A stretch of DNA of 64,000 nt from Streptomyces sp. CA-278952 (GTDB lineage: Bacteria > Actinomycetota > Actinomycetes > Streptomycetales > Streptomycetaceae): positions 1,178,001 to 1,242,000 of the forward strand of contig NZ_CP112880.1 in the NCBI RefSeq assembly GCF_028747205.1, written 5' to 3'. The notes under the pieces were generated by a model. It was not told the DNA's origin. It ran no database searches and was given only the letters and a program-made list of their open reading frames with translations. Made by a program: the position numbers and the translations under genes. Positions 52,677-62,034 of this stretch are shown here, piece after piece. The stretch's first letter is position 1. Each line of letters begins with the position of its first letter.

Positions 52677-53685
52677 GCAACACGGTCCGGCCGTCGGACC
52701 CGGTGGCCAGGGCCCCCTCCGACCGCTTGCCGCGACGGTACTCCTGCGGGCTGACGCCGCGTTCGCGTTTGAACGCGGCGCTCAGCGCGAACGGCCCCGA
52801 ATAGCCGACCTGTTCGGCGATCTTGGCGACCGACAGATCCGGGTCGCGCAGCAGGTCGGAGGCGAGCGTGAGCCGCCACCCGGTCAGATAGGACATCGGC
52901 GGCTCGCCGACCAGCTCGGTGAAGTGACGTGCCAGCTTGGCCCGGGAGACCTCGACGGCGAAGGCGAGCGAGGCGACCGTCCACGGTTCGCTCGGCCGGT
53001 CGTGCAGCAGCATCAGCGCCCGGCCGACCACGGGGTCGCTCTGGGCGCGGAACCAGAGCGGCGCCCCCGTGCCGGGCTCGACCAGCCAGGAGCGCAGCAC
53101 ATTGATCAACAGCAGATCCAGCAGCCGGTCCAGGACCACTTCCTGGCCGACGTCCTCCTGGTCCATCTCGGCCGCCAGCATGCCGATCAGTGGCGTCCGG
53201 GCGGCCGACGCGGGCTGCACCAGCAGGGCGGGCAGGCTGGCCAGCAGCCGGCGGCCCACCTCGTTGGGCGCCTGGTAAGTGCCGCTCAGCATCACCGTGG
53301 AGCCGGAGCTGTGCGGCTCGCCCCAGGTCCGCACGCCCAGCGACATCGTCTCCGTGACGTCCTCGCCGTCGGCGGTGCTGCACCTCTGCTCGGGGGCGAC
53401 CGTGACGCCGGGCGGCGTGGCCGGGTCGTCGACGAGGGTGTACGGCTCGGGGCCGCGCAGGACGGCGACATCCCCGGCGGCCAGCTTGACCGGTTCGCCG
53501 CCTTCGCGGAGCACCCACGCCGACCCGTGCAGCAGGGTGACGAGCGACAGCGGCGCGCGGTCCTCGACGCGCAAGCCCCACGGGGGGTTGAACACGGATT
53601 TGAGCAGAAATGCTCCCCGGGCCTTGGGACTTCCCAGCAGGCCGCTGAACGCATCCACCACAGTCACCTCGTACCGTTTCGCCAT
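52666..53685 (-). CDS. AraC-family transcriptional regulator
   Basis: 339 aa from ATG 53685. A cupin-type AraC-binding-like N-terminal domain (residues 20-170; LVTLLHGSAWVLREGGEPVKLAAGDVAVL in part) is followed by the paired AraC HTHs (FAVEVSRAKLARHFTELVGEPPMSYLT and LSVAKIAEQVGYSGPFALSAAFKRERGVSP). It is related to the group often found next to SDR/monooxygenase detox genes. It may control the DUF1772/NmrA genes rather than the biosynthetic operon. Confidence 0.88.
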   Translation of the reverse strand: MAKRYEVTVVDAFSGLLGSPKARGAFLLKSVFNPPWGLRVEDRAPLSLVTLLHGSAWVLREGGEPVKLAAGDVAVLRGPEPYTLVDDPATPPGVTVAPEQRCSTADGEDVTETMSLGVRTWGEPHSSGSTVMLSGTYQAPNEVGRRLLASLPALLVQPASAARTPLIGMLAAEMDQEDVGQEVVLDRLLDLLLINVLRSWLVEPGTGAPLWFRAQSDPVVGRALMLLHDRPSEPWTVASLAFAVEVSRAKLARHFTELVGEPPMSYLTGWRLTLASDLLRDPDLSVAKIAEQVGYSGPFALSAAFKRERGVSPQEYRRGKRSEGALATGSDGRTVLLRR

Positions 53686-53842
53686 CGTGGTCCCGCGAGT
53701 CGGCCCGGCTCCGGCCGCCACCCCCGTGAAGAGCGCCGACCACCGCACGGACCGGTCCCGGGTCGGTCGCCCCGCCCGCGTCCTCCTGCCAACGGCCGGG
53801 AGCCGGCGGCGGTTCCCGGTTCTTCGCTCGGTACCGCCGCCA

Positions 53843-54355
53843 TCACCGTGTCCGGGCGGCGACCCGCCGCCGGGCCGCGTCACCGAGGAGCGCGAGGGCC
53901 CCCAGGCAGGCGGCCGTACGGACGGCGTTGGCGGTCCGCCACGGCCGCTCGTAAGCGGTCCGGGCGGCCCGCACCGCTGCCGACGGCGCCACGGGGGCGT
54001 TCCGGAGCCGGCGGTTCAGCGGGAGGTTGGCGCCGATGGTCACCGCGATGCTGAGCCCGTAGAGCACCGCGGCGCCCCTGGCCCGCCGGGCGGCTTCGCC
54101 CTGCTCGGCGCGGCGGAGCCGACGGGCGGCGACACCGGTGGCCACGAACACCCCGAGGAAGAGGGCCCCGAAGGAGGCGCTGTCGTCGAGGGCGTCGTTG
54201 GCCCGGCGCATCGCGCTGACGAACCCCTCGTCATCGCGGCGCGCCAGCGCGGGCATCACGCCGACGTCGAAGGCGAGGTACAGCCCGGCCATCAGACCGG
54301 TGCCGACGGTCGCGGCGAGGAGGGCGGGTTCGGGACGGGAGGAGGCTGGGCTCAT
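53843..54355 (-). CDS. DUF1772 (anthrone-oxygenase-like) membrane protein
   Basis: 170 aa from ATG 54355 (GGAGAG upstream). Four membrane helices, with the family motifs LYLAFDVGVMPAL, MRRANDALD and LPLNRRL, and a C-terminal Arg-rich end. It is related to the proteins at 30934 and 56160. It is leftward, between the AraC and hemerythrin genes. Function not established; an oxygenase, quinone-handling or membrane-stress role is possible. Confidence 0.8.
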   Translation of the reverse strand: MSPASSRPEPALLAATVGTGLMAGLYLAFDVGVMPALARRDDEGFVSAMRRANDALDDSASFGALFLGVFVATGVAARRLRRAEQGEAARRARGAAVLYGLSIAVTIGANLPLNRRLRNAPVAPSAAVRAARTAYERPWRTANAVRTAACLGALALLGDAARRRVAARTR

Positions 54356-54414
54356 GGTGTCTCTCCGCTCGTTCGGTGGTACGGGCCGTCGGCTCCGGCG
54401 GACGCGGGGCCGGC

Positions 54415-55050
54415 TCAGGTGGGTTCCAGCAGTCCTGTCACGGAGCGGCGATAGCGCTTCAGGAGCAGCGTGCGGCCGATCAGCAGCACCGGTCCCGGCA
54501 TCAGCCCGTCCGGCTCGGGGAGCCCGTCCAGCAGCCAGGGCGGCAGGATCCGCTTGACGCCGAAGGGTGCTGCGGCCAGGACCCGACGTTCCAGAGCGGT
54601 GAAGACGTCCGGCGGCACCCGGGCGAAGACCGGGAACGTCAGCTCTTCCTCCTCGTGCAGGTGCTGGTGGAGGACGGAGTCGAACGCGCCGGCGGGGCCG
54701 TCCAGCGCCTCGGCCCGGCCCGTCTCCAGGGCCCGGGTCACCCGGAGCATGGAGTCGTCGAGGGCCACGTGGTCCTGGACCATGAGGTGCGATCCGGCAG
54801 CGATCTCGGGCGCGTGCTCGATCAGGCCCGGCCAGAGGATCTCGTCCTCGGTACGATGGTGCCAGTCGACGATGGCGCGGAACTGCCGCCACCACTCCGC
54901 GACCGCGGGCACTCCGGCCGATGTCAACAGCGGCACCGCGGCAACCAGTCGGCGGGAGTCACGTCGCAGCGCGAGATGTGTCTGCGCGAATCCGCGGAGG
55001 TGGCGGGGCAGCGCGCCCACCCCTCTGCCCTCCCACGCCGGCCCGTCCAT
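54415..55050 (-). CDS. hemerythrin-domain protein
   Basis: 211 aa from ATG 55050 (GAGGG upstream). It is a four-helix hemerythrin-like protein with the metal-ligand pattern spread over the helices: QTHLALRRD, DWHHRTEDEILWP, MVQDHVALDDSM and HQHLHEEEELTFP. It would hold a non-heme di-iron site that binds O2 or senses redox/nitrosative conditions. The C-terminal 50 residues are hydrophobic/basic. It fits the redox theme of its neighbours. Confidence 0.87.
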   Translation of the reverse strand: MDGPAWEGRGVGALPRHLRGFAQTHLALRRDSRRLVAAVPLLTSAGVPAVAEWWRQFRAIVDWHHRTEDEILWPGLIEHAPEIAAGSHLMVQDHVALDDSMLRVTRALETGRAEALDGPAGAFDSVLHQHLHEEEELTFPVFARVPPDVFTALERRVLAAAPFGVKRILPPWLLDGLPEPDGLMPGPVLLIGRTLLLKRYRRSVTGLLEPT

Positions 55051-55132
55051 CGCGTCCCTCTTTTCTCCGGGCGTTCCGGCGCTGCGCTGCCGGACACCCG
55101 ACTTGTCAGTATGTGGCGACACACGGTCGAGG

Positions 55133-55170
55133 GGTGGTCCGCCGACCGGCTCCCCGGTCGGCGGACCACC
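55133..55170. terminator. 17-bp perfect-stem hairpin after the NmrA-like gene
   Basis: Arms GGTGGTCCGCCGACCGG (55133-55149) and CCGGTCGGCGGACCACC (55154-55170) with a CTCC loop, 21 bp past the stop of the leftward gene ending at 55191. Confidence 0.75.
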
Positions 55171-55190
55171 GCTGCTCGAAACAGGACCGG

Positions 55191-56018
55191 TCAGGCGTTC
55201 CAGGCCCCGCCGGCCGCCGCCTCCTTGGCGTAGTCCGCGAAGTCCTTGGGCTCCCGCCCGATCGCTTCGCGGACGCCGTGCACGATGCTGGCGTTGCGGC
55301 CGTCGACGATCAGCGTGAAGAGATCGGCGAACTCCTCCGGCTCGCCCAGCCCTCGGAGCGCCGCGCGGTAGTCGTCGCTGCTGACCGGGATGTAGGTGAT
55401 GGTCCGGCCGGTGGCGGCCGACAACTCGCGCGCCACGTCGTGGAAGCTCAGCAGCCGCGGTCCGGACAGCTCGTACGTCTTGCCGATGTGGCGGTCGTCG
55501 GTGAGTGCGGCGACCGCGACGTCGGCGATGTCGTCGGCGTCCACGAAGGGCTCGACGGCGTCACCGGTCGGCAGCGCCAGCTCGCCGGAGAGGACCGGGT
55601 CGAGGAAGAAGCTCTCGCTGAAGTTCTGGTTGAACCAGTTGCAGCGGACGACGGTCCAGTCGCACCCCGACGCCTTGAGGGCGTCCTCGCTGGCGACCGC
55701 CCCTTCCTCGCCCCGGCCGGAGAGCAGCACGAGGCGCTTGACGCCCCGCTCCACCGCGACGGCGGCGAACCGTCCGATGGCCTCCTTGGCGCCGGGGAAC
55801 GCCAGGTCCGGGTAGTACGTGACATAGGCCGCGGAGACTCCGGCGAGAGCGGCCTCCCAGGTGTTCTCGTCCTCCCAGACGAAGGGGGTCTCGCTGGAGC
55901 GCGAGCCGACGCGGGCCGGGCGGCCCAACGTCTCCAGTCGTTCCACGACGCGCCGCCCGGTCTTGCCGGTGCCGCCGATGACGAGGATGGGCGCTGTGTT
56001 CTGTCCGTGAGTGCTCAT
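55191..56018 (-). CDS. NmrA-like NAD(P)-binding protein
   Basis: A 275-aa atypical SDR: ILVIGGTGKTGRRVVERL (NADP-binding GGTGxxG), AYVTYYPDLAFPG, VRCNWFNQNFSE and a loop YELSGPRLLSFHDVARELSA. It lacks a clear YxxxK pair, so it may be a quinone reductase-like redox sensor (QorB type) rather than a dehydrogenase. Its promoter region (56019-56100) is unusually AT-rich for the genome. Confidence 0.85.
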   Translation of the reverse strand: MSTHGQNTAPILVIGGTGKTGRRVVERLETLGRPARVGSRSSETPFVWEDENTWEAALAGVSAAYVTYYPDLAFPGAKEAIGRFAAVAVERGVKRLVLLSGRGEEGAVASEDALKASGCDWTVVRCNWFNQNFSESFFLDPVLSGELALPTGDAVEPFVDADDIADVAVAALTDDRHIGKTYELSGPRLLSFHDVARELSAATGRTITYIPVSSDDYRAALRGLGEPEEFADLFTLIVDGRNASIVHGVREAIGREPKDFADYAKEAAAGGAWNA

Positions 56019-56159
56019 GACTTCATTAAAGTCTCCGCAACGCAGACGTTGAATAGCTCACAGACTCAATTTCATTCGCCATCGTCTCATGTCGACGGCG
56101 CTTCACGTAGGCATGGAGCCGGGTCCGCGGAACCGGGTCCACGGAACCGGGGCACCACC

Positions 56160-56636
56160 TCAGCCGGTGACGGCCATGGCGACCAGGACGAATGCGGCGG
56201 CGGCCAGCAGCGTGCGCAGGGCGTGCAGGGCGTTCCACCGGCCCTCGAACGCCGTACGGGCGCTCCGCTCGTCGCCCTGTCCCTTCGACGAGTCCAGGGC
56301 GTTGTTCAGCGGGACGTTGCCGCCCGACGTGACCAGGTGGCCCACCAGCGCACAGACCGCTGCGGCGCCTACCAAAGCCGTGCCACCGCCCGCCCGTCCG
56401 TCCGGCTCGACGAAGAACGAGGCCACGGGGAAGGCGAGCGACCCGAGGAAGAGAACGAGGAAGAGCGGACCGGGAACCTTCCGGTTCACCGTCCGCATGA
56501 CCAGGGTGAACGACGCGTCGTCCACCTCCTTGAGCGCGGGCATGAGGCCCGACATGAAGGCGAGCATGTATCCGGCGTACAGACCGGTACAGGCGAGGGC
56601 GAGGATCTCCAGAACTTCCGGCATAGCGATCATCAT
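56160..56636 (-). CDS. DUF1772 (anthrone-oxygenase-like) membrane protein
   Basis: 158 aa (ATG 56636; ATG 56633 fits the GGAG spacing equally well). Four membrane helices with YAGYMLAFMSGLMPAL, MRTVNRKVPGP and NVPLNNALDS, the DUF1772 landmarks. It is a third paralogue of the family within 26 kb. It stands just upstream (in transcription order) of the NmrA-like gene. Function unknown. Confidence 0.8.
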   Translation of the reverse strand: MMIAMPEVLEILALACTGLYAGYMLAFMSGLMPALKEVDDASFTLVMRTVNRKVPGPLFLVLFLGSLAFPVASFFVEPDGRAGGGTALVGAAAVCALVGHLVTSGGNVPLNNALDSSKGQGDERSARTAFEGRWNALHALRTLLAAAAFVLVAMAVTG

Positions 56637-56756
56637 CGTCTCCCGGAACGCCTCTTCGCAGGTCGTCTTTGAGACTCGCCGGGGGGGGGCGCTCGCGGCC
56701 GGTTCTCGGCTACCGGCGGAGCGCGCGCCCCGGTGCGCCCGCCGAACGGCGGGCCA

Positions 56757-57353
56757 TCAAGGGGTCGCCGCCGAGACCACGTACACCACCGGACTGGCCG
56801 GATCGGTCATGTTGACCGTGATGTTCTGGGTCGGGCGCGGCTTCTTGTTGCTGTGCGTGGTGCCGGCCCACTCCTCGCCCGGGCCGAAGGACCAGCCGGT
56901 GATCTTGATGTCCCGGGGGCTGATGGTGATCGTGTCCGGCTCCAGCGCCGCGCGTCCGGTGCCCACCCCGCTCAGGAAGCGGTCGAGACCCGCGGAGGTC
57001 GTCCGGAACTTCGCGTACATCCGGCTGGCTTTCCAGTTGTTCGTCTCGTAGTACTGGACGCCCTGCCCGTTGCCGGGGATCGGGATCTCGAAGATCCGGC
57101 GCTGCATCTTGGAGGGCCAGCCCTCCCGGAGGCCCACGGCGGCCGCCTCGGCCTCCTTGTCCTGGCCCGAGCGGCGGCTCTGACCTGCCGAGATCAGCAG
57201 GTAGCCGGCCGGGATGCCGATCAGCAGCACGATGATCGTCGCGGTGATGAATCGCCGCTTGAACACATGCCGCCGGTCCTCTGGCGGCTTGCCCTCGCCG
57301 TCGCCCGGAGACTCCGACTGGTGCGGCACCACGGGGTGCTCGGCTGCGATCAT
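56757..57353 (-). CDS. single-pass membrane protein of unknown function
   Basis: 198 aa. A charged cytoplasmic N-terminus (residues 1-35) is followed by one transmembrane helix (FITATIIVLLIGIPAGYLLISAG) and an extracellular beta-rich domain (RRIFEIPIPGNGQGVQYYETNNW, ITISPRDIKITGWSFGPGEEW, NITVNMTDPASPVVYVVS). No lipobox or catalytic motif. Actinomycete-specific as far as I can tell. It lies between the cluster's right edge and the sugar-transport operon and may be unrelated to both. Confidence 0.75.
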   Translation of the reverse strand: MIAAEHPVVPHQSESPGDGEGKPPEDRRHVFKRRFITATIIVLLIGIPAGYLLISAGQSRRSGQDKEAEAAAVGLREGWPSKMQRRIFEIPIPGNGQGVQYYETNNWKASRMYAKFRTTSAGLDRFLSGVGTGRAALEPDTITISPRDIKITGWSFGPGEEWAGTTHSNKKPRPTQNITVNMTDPASPVVYVVSAATP

Positions 57354-57423
57354 GATCAGGTGGTCCTCAAGTGCTGCGGTGACGGCGTACTGAAGGGGGG
57401 ACGCCGCAACGGGCGGCTGCGGT

Positions 57424-58590
57424 TCAGTCAGCGGTACGGGTGGCCCGCGTGTTGCGGAGGGTGCTCGCCGCCTGGTCGTAGATCTGGGCGTACCGCTCGT
57501 ACCGCTCGACGCGCCGCCGGTTGGCCCGGCGGAATCGGCGGGCGACCAGCCGGGCCAGGTCCGCGGCGCCGACCATACCCGCCTCGGGGCCGAGCTGCGC
57601 CTTCGCGATCCGGGCCTCGGGGCGGTAGCCGCGGCCGGTGAGGTGACGCTTGAAGGCGTCCCTGGCGGGGTTGATCAGCAGGTCATCGGCGGCGCTGACG
57701 CCGCCTCCGATGACGAAGCAGGAGGGATCGAGCGCCGCGGCCAGATTGGCGATGCCGATGCCGAGCCACTGGCCGATGTCCTGGAGCAGCTCGATGCACA
57801 TCGCGTCGCCCTCGCGGGCCAGTTGGGTGATGAGCGGGCCGGTGATGTCGGGGATGTTCCCCTTCACCCGGTCCAGCAGGTAGTGCGCCACCGGTGAGTC
57901 GGCCGCGGCCAGCTCCCGGGCCTCTCGGACCAGGGCGTTGCCGGAGCTGTACTGCTCCCAGCAGCCCCGGTTGCCGCAGGGGCAGCGGTGGCCCGAGGGC
58001 ACGACCTGCATGTGGCCGAACTCACCGGCCACGCCGTACTTGCCGCGCTTGACCTGTCCGTCCTCCAGGATCGCGCCGCCGATGCCCGTACCGAGGGTGA
58101 TCATGACGAGATGGTCCTCGCCGCGGCCCGCCCCGAAGCGCCATTCCGCCCAGGCGGCGGTGTTGGCGTCGTTGTCGACCATGACGGGGACGACGAGGCG
58201 GGACGCGATCGCGTCGCGCAGCGGCTCGTCGCGCCAGGCGAGGTGCGGGGCGAACAGCACCTTGGAGCGGTCGGCGTCCACCCAGCCCGCCGCGCCGATG
58301 CCCACCGCGTGGACGTCGTGGCGGTCGGAGAGGTCCAGGACCAGTTCGACGATGGTGTCCTCGACGACCTTGGGGCTCTTGGACTTGTCGGGCGTCTCGG
58401 TGCGGAGCTGTTCCAGGATGTTGCCGTCGGCGTCGACGACGCCCGCCATCACCTTGGTGCCGCCGATGTCGATCCCGACCGTGGGGACCCGGGGGGCGGT
58501 GAGATGCGAGCGGCGTTCCTTGGTGCCGACGGTCTTGAGGACGGTGGCGCGGGCGGAGCCGCGGTGTGCGAAGTCGCGGTACGTGCTCAT
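57424..58590 (-). CDS. ROK-family sugar kinase (glucokinase-like)
   Basis: 388 aa from ATG 58590. ROK signatures: nucleotide-binding VGIDIGGTKVMAGVV, catalytic Asp in VMVDNDANTAAWAEWRFG, LGTGIGGAI, and the ROK zinc motif HRCPCGNRGCWEQYSSG. The N-terminal 35 residues are extra and the C-terminus has a basic tail. It phosphorylates a hexose with ATP. Its position after the ABC transporter operon (134-bp gap) suggests it acts on the imported sugar. Confidence 0.88.
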   Translation of the reverse strand: MSTYRDFAHRGSARATVLKTVGTKERRSHLTAPRVPTVGIDIGGTKVMAGVVDADGNILEQLRTETPDKSKSPKVVEDTIVELVLDLSDRHDVHAVGIGAAGWVDADRSKVLFAPHLAWRDEPLRDAIASRLVVPVMVDNDANTAAWAEWRFGAGRGEDHLVMITLGTGIGGAILEDGQVKRGKYGVAGEFGHMQVVPSGHRCPCGNRGCWEQYSSGNALVREARELAAADSPVAHYLLDRVKGNIPDITGPLITQLAREGDAMCIELLQDIGQWLGIGIANLAAALDPSCFVIGGGVSAADDLLINPARDAFKRHLTGRGYRPEARIAKAQLGPEAGMVGAADLARLVARRFRRANRRRVERYERYAQIYDQAASTLRNTRATRTAD

Positions 58591-58723
58591 CGTCCCTGCG
58601 GGGTCTGGGGGGCCGGGCCGCTGTCGCGGCCGGCGGCGGACGGCGCCCGCCGGGCTCGATTCTGCCACTGCCCGGCACCGGCGGGCCGGTGGGCGGGGTC
58701 GGCCGCGCCGGGGCGGTCGCCGC

Positions 58724-59581
58724 TCAGGGAGTCCCGCCCTTCGCGCCGTGGGCGCCCGGGAGGGTGGGGGCCGGGGTGCGTTCCAGCTCGTGGCTGAGCT
58801 CCTCCAGCTCGCTGCCGCCCGCCATCTGCCGGGTCAGCTCGTCCAGCGTGACGTCGTCCTTGGTGTGGCTGCCGGACATCGCGCCGCGCTTGAGGAGGAC
58901 GAAGCGGTCTCCGACGAGGTGCGCGTGGTGCGGGTTGTGCGTGATGAGGACCACGCCGAGGCCGGCGTCGCGGGCGGCCGCCACGTACTTGAGGACCACG
59001 CCGGACTGCTTGACGCCGAGGGCCGCGGTCGGCTCGTCCAGGACCAGGACCTTCGCGCCGAAGTAGACGGCGCGGGCGATGGCCACGCACTGGCGCTCGC
59101 CGCCGGACAGGGTGCCGATGGGCTGGTCGACGTCGCGCAGGTCGATGCCCATGCGCAGCAGTTCGGTACGGGTGCTCTCCCGCATCTTCCGGACGTCGAG
59201 GCGCTTGAAGGGGCCGAAGCCGACGGTGGGCTCGGAGCCGAGGAAGAAGTTCCGCCAGACCGGCATCAGCGGGACGACGGCGAGGTCCTGGTAGACGGTG
59301 GCGATGCCCCGGTCCAGGGCGTCGCGCGGGTTGGCGAGGGTGGTCTCCTCCCCCTCGATCAGGAAGCGTCCGGCGTCGTGCCGGTGCAGCCCCGCGATGA
59401 TCTTGATGAGGGTGGACTTGCCGGCGCCGTTGTCCCCGAGGACACAGGTGATCCGGCCCGCGTGGACCTCCAGCGAGACGTGCTCCAGGGCCTTGATGTT
59501 CCCGTAGAACTTGGACACGTCGTCCAGCTCGACCAGCGGTCCCGCGGTCGCTCCGGCGGGGTCTTCAGGGGTGGCCGTCAT
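58724..59581 (-). CDS. CUT2-type sugar ABC transporter ATP-binding protein, single domain
   Basis: 285 aa from ATG 59581 (ATGA overlap with permease stop). Walker [12 protein letters not shown]-loop [14 protein letters not shown], signature [15 protein letters not shown], Walker [17 protein letters not shown]-loop LITHNPHHA. Unlike most CUT2 ATPases (RbsA-like, two nucleotide-binding domains), this one has only one, as in FrcA-type systems, so it must work as a homodimer. Confidence 0.9.
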   Translation of the reverse strand: MTATPEDPAGATAGPLVELDDVSKFYGNIKALEHVSLEVHAGRITCVLGDNGAGKSTLIKIIAGLHRHDAGRFLIEGEETTLANPRDALDRGIATVYQDLAVVPLMPVWRNFFLGSEPTVGFGPFKRLDVRKMRESTRTELLRMGIDLRDVDQPIGTLSGGERQCVAIARAVYFGAKVLVLDEPTAALGVKQSGVVLKYVAAARDAGLGVVLITHNPHHAHLVGDRFVLLKRGAMSGSHTKDDVTLDELTRQMAGGSELEELSHELERTPAPTLPGAHGAKGGTP

Positions 59582-60633
59582 GCCGTCGCCTCCGCGCGCT
59601 TGCGCACCCACGCGTTGAGCAGGGTGGCCAGGAGCAGCATCGCTCCCAGGAAGAATTTGAACCAGTCCGGGTTCCACTCGGCGTACACGATGCCCTTGCT
59701 GGTCATGCCGAAGATGAAGGCGCCGACGGCCGAGCCGATCGCGGAGCCGTAGCCGCCGGTGATCAGGCAGCCGCCGATGACGGCGGCGATGATGTACGTC
59801 AGCTCGTTGCCGACGCCCTCGCCGGACTGGACGACGTCGTAGCTGAACAGCAGGTGCTGGCCGGAGACCCAGGCGGCGAAGGCGACGCCGAGGTAGAGCC
59901 CGATCTTGGTGCGGATGACGGGCACGCCGACCGCCCGGGCCGCGTCGGCCTCGCCGCCGACGGCGAAGATCCAGTTGCCGAAACGGGTACGGAGGAGGAT
60001 CCAGGTGGCGACGCCGACGAGCGCCGCCCACCACAGGATCGTCACCTTGAACTCGACGCCGCCGAGGGTCAGCGTCGAGGCGAACAGCGCGCGGGCCGAG
60101 TCGAAGCCCTCCATGTCGCCGATGGCCTTGGTGGAGACGGTGCCGCTGATGAGCTTGGTGAAGCCGAGGTTCAGACCGGTCAGCATCAGGAACGTGCCGA
60201 GCGTGATGATGAAGCTCGGCAGTTTGGTGCGGGTCAGCATGAAGCCGTTGAACGCGCCGATGGCGAGCGTGACCAGCAGCGACACGAAGACGCCGACCCA
60301 GACGTTGGCCGTCATCTGGTAGCTGAACATCGAGGAGATCAGCGCGGAGCTGGTCACCATGACGCCGGCGGAGAGGTCGAACTCGCCGCCGATCATCAGC
60401 AGCGCGACCGGCGCGGCCATGATGCCGAGGACGGAGGCCGCGTACAGCACGGTGCCGAAGCTGGAGGCCTGGAGGAAGCTGTCGGCGACGATCGCGAAGA
60501 ACAGGAAGACGGCCGCGGCGCCGACGACCGAGCCGAGTTCGGGGCGGCCGAGCAGCTTGCGCAGCGGTGAGGTGCGCACCAGCCGCTCGTCCAGTTGCTC
60601 CGGCTTCCGCGGTGCGGCGGTGGCGCCGCTCAT
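59578..60633 (-). CDS. CUT2-type sugar ABC transporter permease
   Basis: A 351-aa RbsC/FrcC-like permease with about nine or ten membrane helices ([42 protein letters not shown] split at the GGEFDLS family motif, [23 protein letters not shown]). Overlaps the binding protein stop and the ATPase start by 4 bp each. It imports a pentose, inositol or related monosaccharide. Confidence 0.9.
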   Translation of the reverse strand: MSGATAAPRKPEQLDERLVRTSPLRKLLGRPELGSVVGAAAVFLFFAIVADSFLQASSFGTVLYAASVLGIMAAPVALLMIGGEFDLSAGVMVTSSALISSMFSYQMTANVWVGVFVSLLVTLAIGAFNGFMLTRTKLPSFIITLGTFLMLTGLNLGFTKLISGTVSTKAIGDMEGFDSARALFASTLTLGGVEFKVTILWWAALVGVATWILLRTRFGNWIFAVGGEADAARAVGVPVIRTKIGLYLGVAFAAWVSGQHLLFSYDVVQSGEGVGNELTYIIAAVIGGCLITGGYGSAIGSAVGAFIFGMTSKGIVYAEWNPDWFKFFLGAMLLLATLLNAWVRKRAEATA

Positions 60634-61640
60634 CGCGTGCCCCGCTTGGTGAAGTCGGCCAGGGCGTCGGCGTCGTCCTTGGTGATGACCTGCGGGCCGG
60701 TCAGCACGGGGAGGCCGCCGCCGAGGACGTTGCGGTTGTAGCGGTAGAGCCAGAGCAGGTCGACGGCCTGGTAGCCCTGGAGGTAGGGCTGCTGGTCGAC
60801 GGCGAAGCCGAGCTTGTCGCTCTGGAGGCCGGTGGCGACCTTGGCGTTGAGGTCGAAGGTGTCGATCTCGGCCTTGCTGCCCGCCGTCTGCTTGGCCTGG
60901 ACGGCCGCGTCGGCGAAGGGGGCGCCGAGGGTGACGACCGCGTCGATGCTCTTGTCGGACTGGAGCTTGGCCTCGATGGACGACGTGACGTCGGGCATGT
61001 TGGTGCCGTCGACGTACAGGTTCTGCATCGTGCCGTCGAAGGTCTTCTTCGCCCCGGCGCAGCGCTGCTCGTGGCCCACGTTGCCCTGCTCGTGCAGGAC
61101 GCAGAGGGCCTTCTTGCGGCCCCGGCTGTTCAGCTCGTCGCCGACGGCCTCTCCGGCGATCGACTCGTCCTGGCCGATGTGGGTGAGCGCGCCGAACTCC
61201 TTGGACTCCGCGGAGCCGGAGTTCACGGTGACGACCGGGATGCCGGCCTTGACGGCCTTGGCGACCACGGCCTTCATGGCGTCCGGCTTGGCCAGCGAGA
61301 CGATCAGCCCGTCGACCTTCTTGTCGATCGCGGTCTGGACGAGCTGGGCCTGCTGGTTGGCCTCGTCGTTGTGCGAGTAGAGGAAGTTGATGTTGTCCTT
61401 GAGGGCCGCCTGCTCGGCGCCCTTCTGGACGATGTCCCAGAAGGTGTCGCCGTCGCCCGAGTGGGTGACCATGGCGAAGGTCCAGCGCGGTGTGTTCACC
61501 GCGGCCCGTCCCTCGGCCGCGGCGGCCGCGCGCTCCTCGGCGCGCTTGCCGCCGGTGCTGCTGCATCCCGTGAGGGAGGCGCCCAGCACCACTGCCAGCA
61601 CGGCGCCCATCGCGCGTACCCCTGTCCGAACCCTTGCCAC
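60630..61640 (-). CDS. CUT2-type sugar-binding lipoprotein
   Basis: 336 aa from GTG 61640. Signal peptide with lipobox LTGC ([13 protein letters not shown]). The periplasmic-binding type I fold is clear: [25 protein letters not shown] (split), [52 protein letters not shown]. Captures the sugar for the permease. It is the first gene of the leftward operon binding protein-permease-ATPase (with the ROK kinase downstream). The repeat region upstream may contain its promoter. Confidence 0.9.
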   Translation of the reverse strand: MARVRTGVRAMGAVLAVVLGASLTGCSSTGGKRAEERAAAAAEGRAAVNTPRWTFAMVTHSGDGDTFWDIVQKGAEQAALKDNINFLYSHNDEANQQAQLVQTAIDKKVDGLIVSLAKPDAMKAVVAKAVKAGIPVVTVNSGSAESKEFGALTHIGQDESIAGEAVGDELNSRGRKKALCVLHEQGNVGHEQRCAGAKKTFDGTMQNLYVDGTNMPDVTSSIEAKLQSDKSIDAVVTLGAPFADAAVQAKQTAGSKAEIDTFDLNAKVATGLQSDKLGFAVDQQPYLQGYQAVDLLWLYRYNRNVLGGGLPVLTGPQVITKDDADALADFTKRGTR

Positions 61641-61743
61641 GACGCCGTGCCCTTCTACTGCTGCTCGCTGTGCTGCTTGACGGGGCCGGGGAGTGTACGG
61701 TCCCGGCCCGGCTGCCCAAGTATCCCCGAGCCCCGCCCCTCGG

Positions 61744-61995
61744 TGCCCGCACCCCCAGCCAGTCCGGCGTTCGAGGACGGACCCCTTGCGTGGGTGGGCC
61801 CGACGGACACGGAGCCTGGGGCACGGGGGCTGTCGAGCGCAACCCGTGTGCCCGCACCATTTCAGCCCGTCCGGCGTTTGAGGACGGAACCCTTGCGTGG
61901 GTGTGTCCGCGGGCACAGGGGCCCTGGGTAACGGTAGCCAGCGGGTGCGGCCTCGCCCACGTCGGCGGTTCCGTCCTCAATCGCCGGACGGGCTG
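61744..61995. repeat. three copies of a Streptomyces-type intergenic repeat
   Basis: Two direct copies (61757-61797 and 61863-61903, within units about 106 bp apart that share GTGCCCGCACC and CCTTGCGTGGGTG) and one inverted copy (61951-61995). The core is AGCCCGTCCGGCGTTTGAGG followed by ACGG, with small differences. The second and third copies could fold as a long hairpin. This core is the common Streptomyces dispersed repeat between operons. The whole 61641-62034 stretch holds no gene. Confidence 0.8.
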
Positions 61996-62034
61996 AGTGG
62001 GGCCCCCACGGGCCCGGGAAGGCTCCGGGCGGGC

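Noticed and set aside
30934..56636. Prodiginine cluster
   Set aside because: There is no RedH-like condensing enzyme, RedL, RedK or fused RedN; only the starter and chain logic are similar, and the Trp-like and EctC-like genes have no place in prodiginine assembly.
56680..56695. Run of nine or more G residues as a phase-variable tract
   Set aside because: It is intergenic, upstream of a DUF1772 gene, and isolated; it could also be a sequencing artefact. There is no coding frame to switch.
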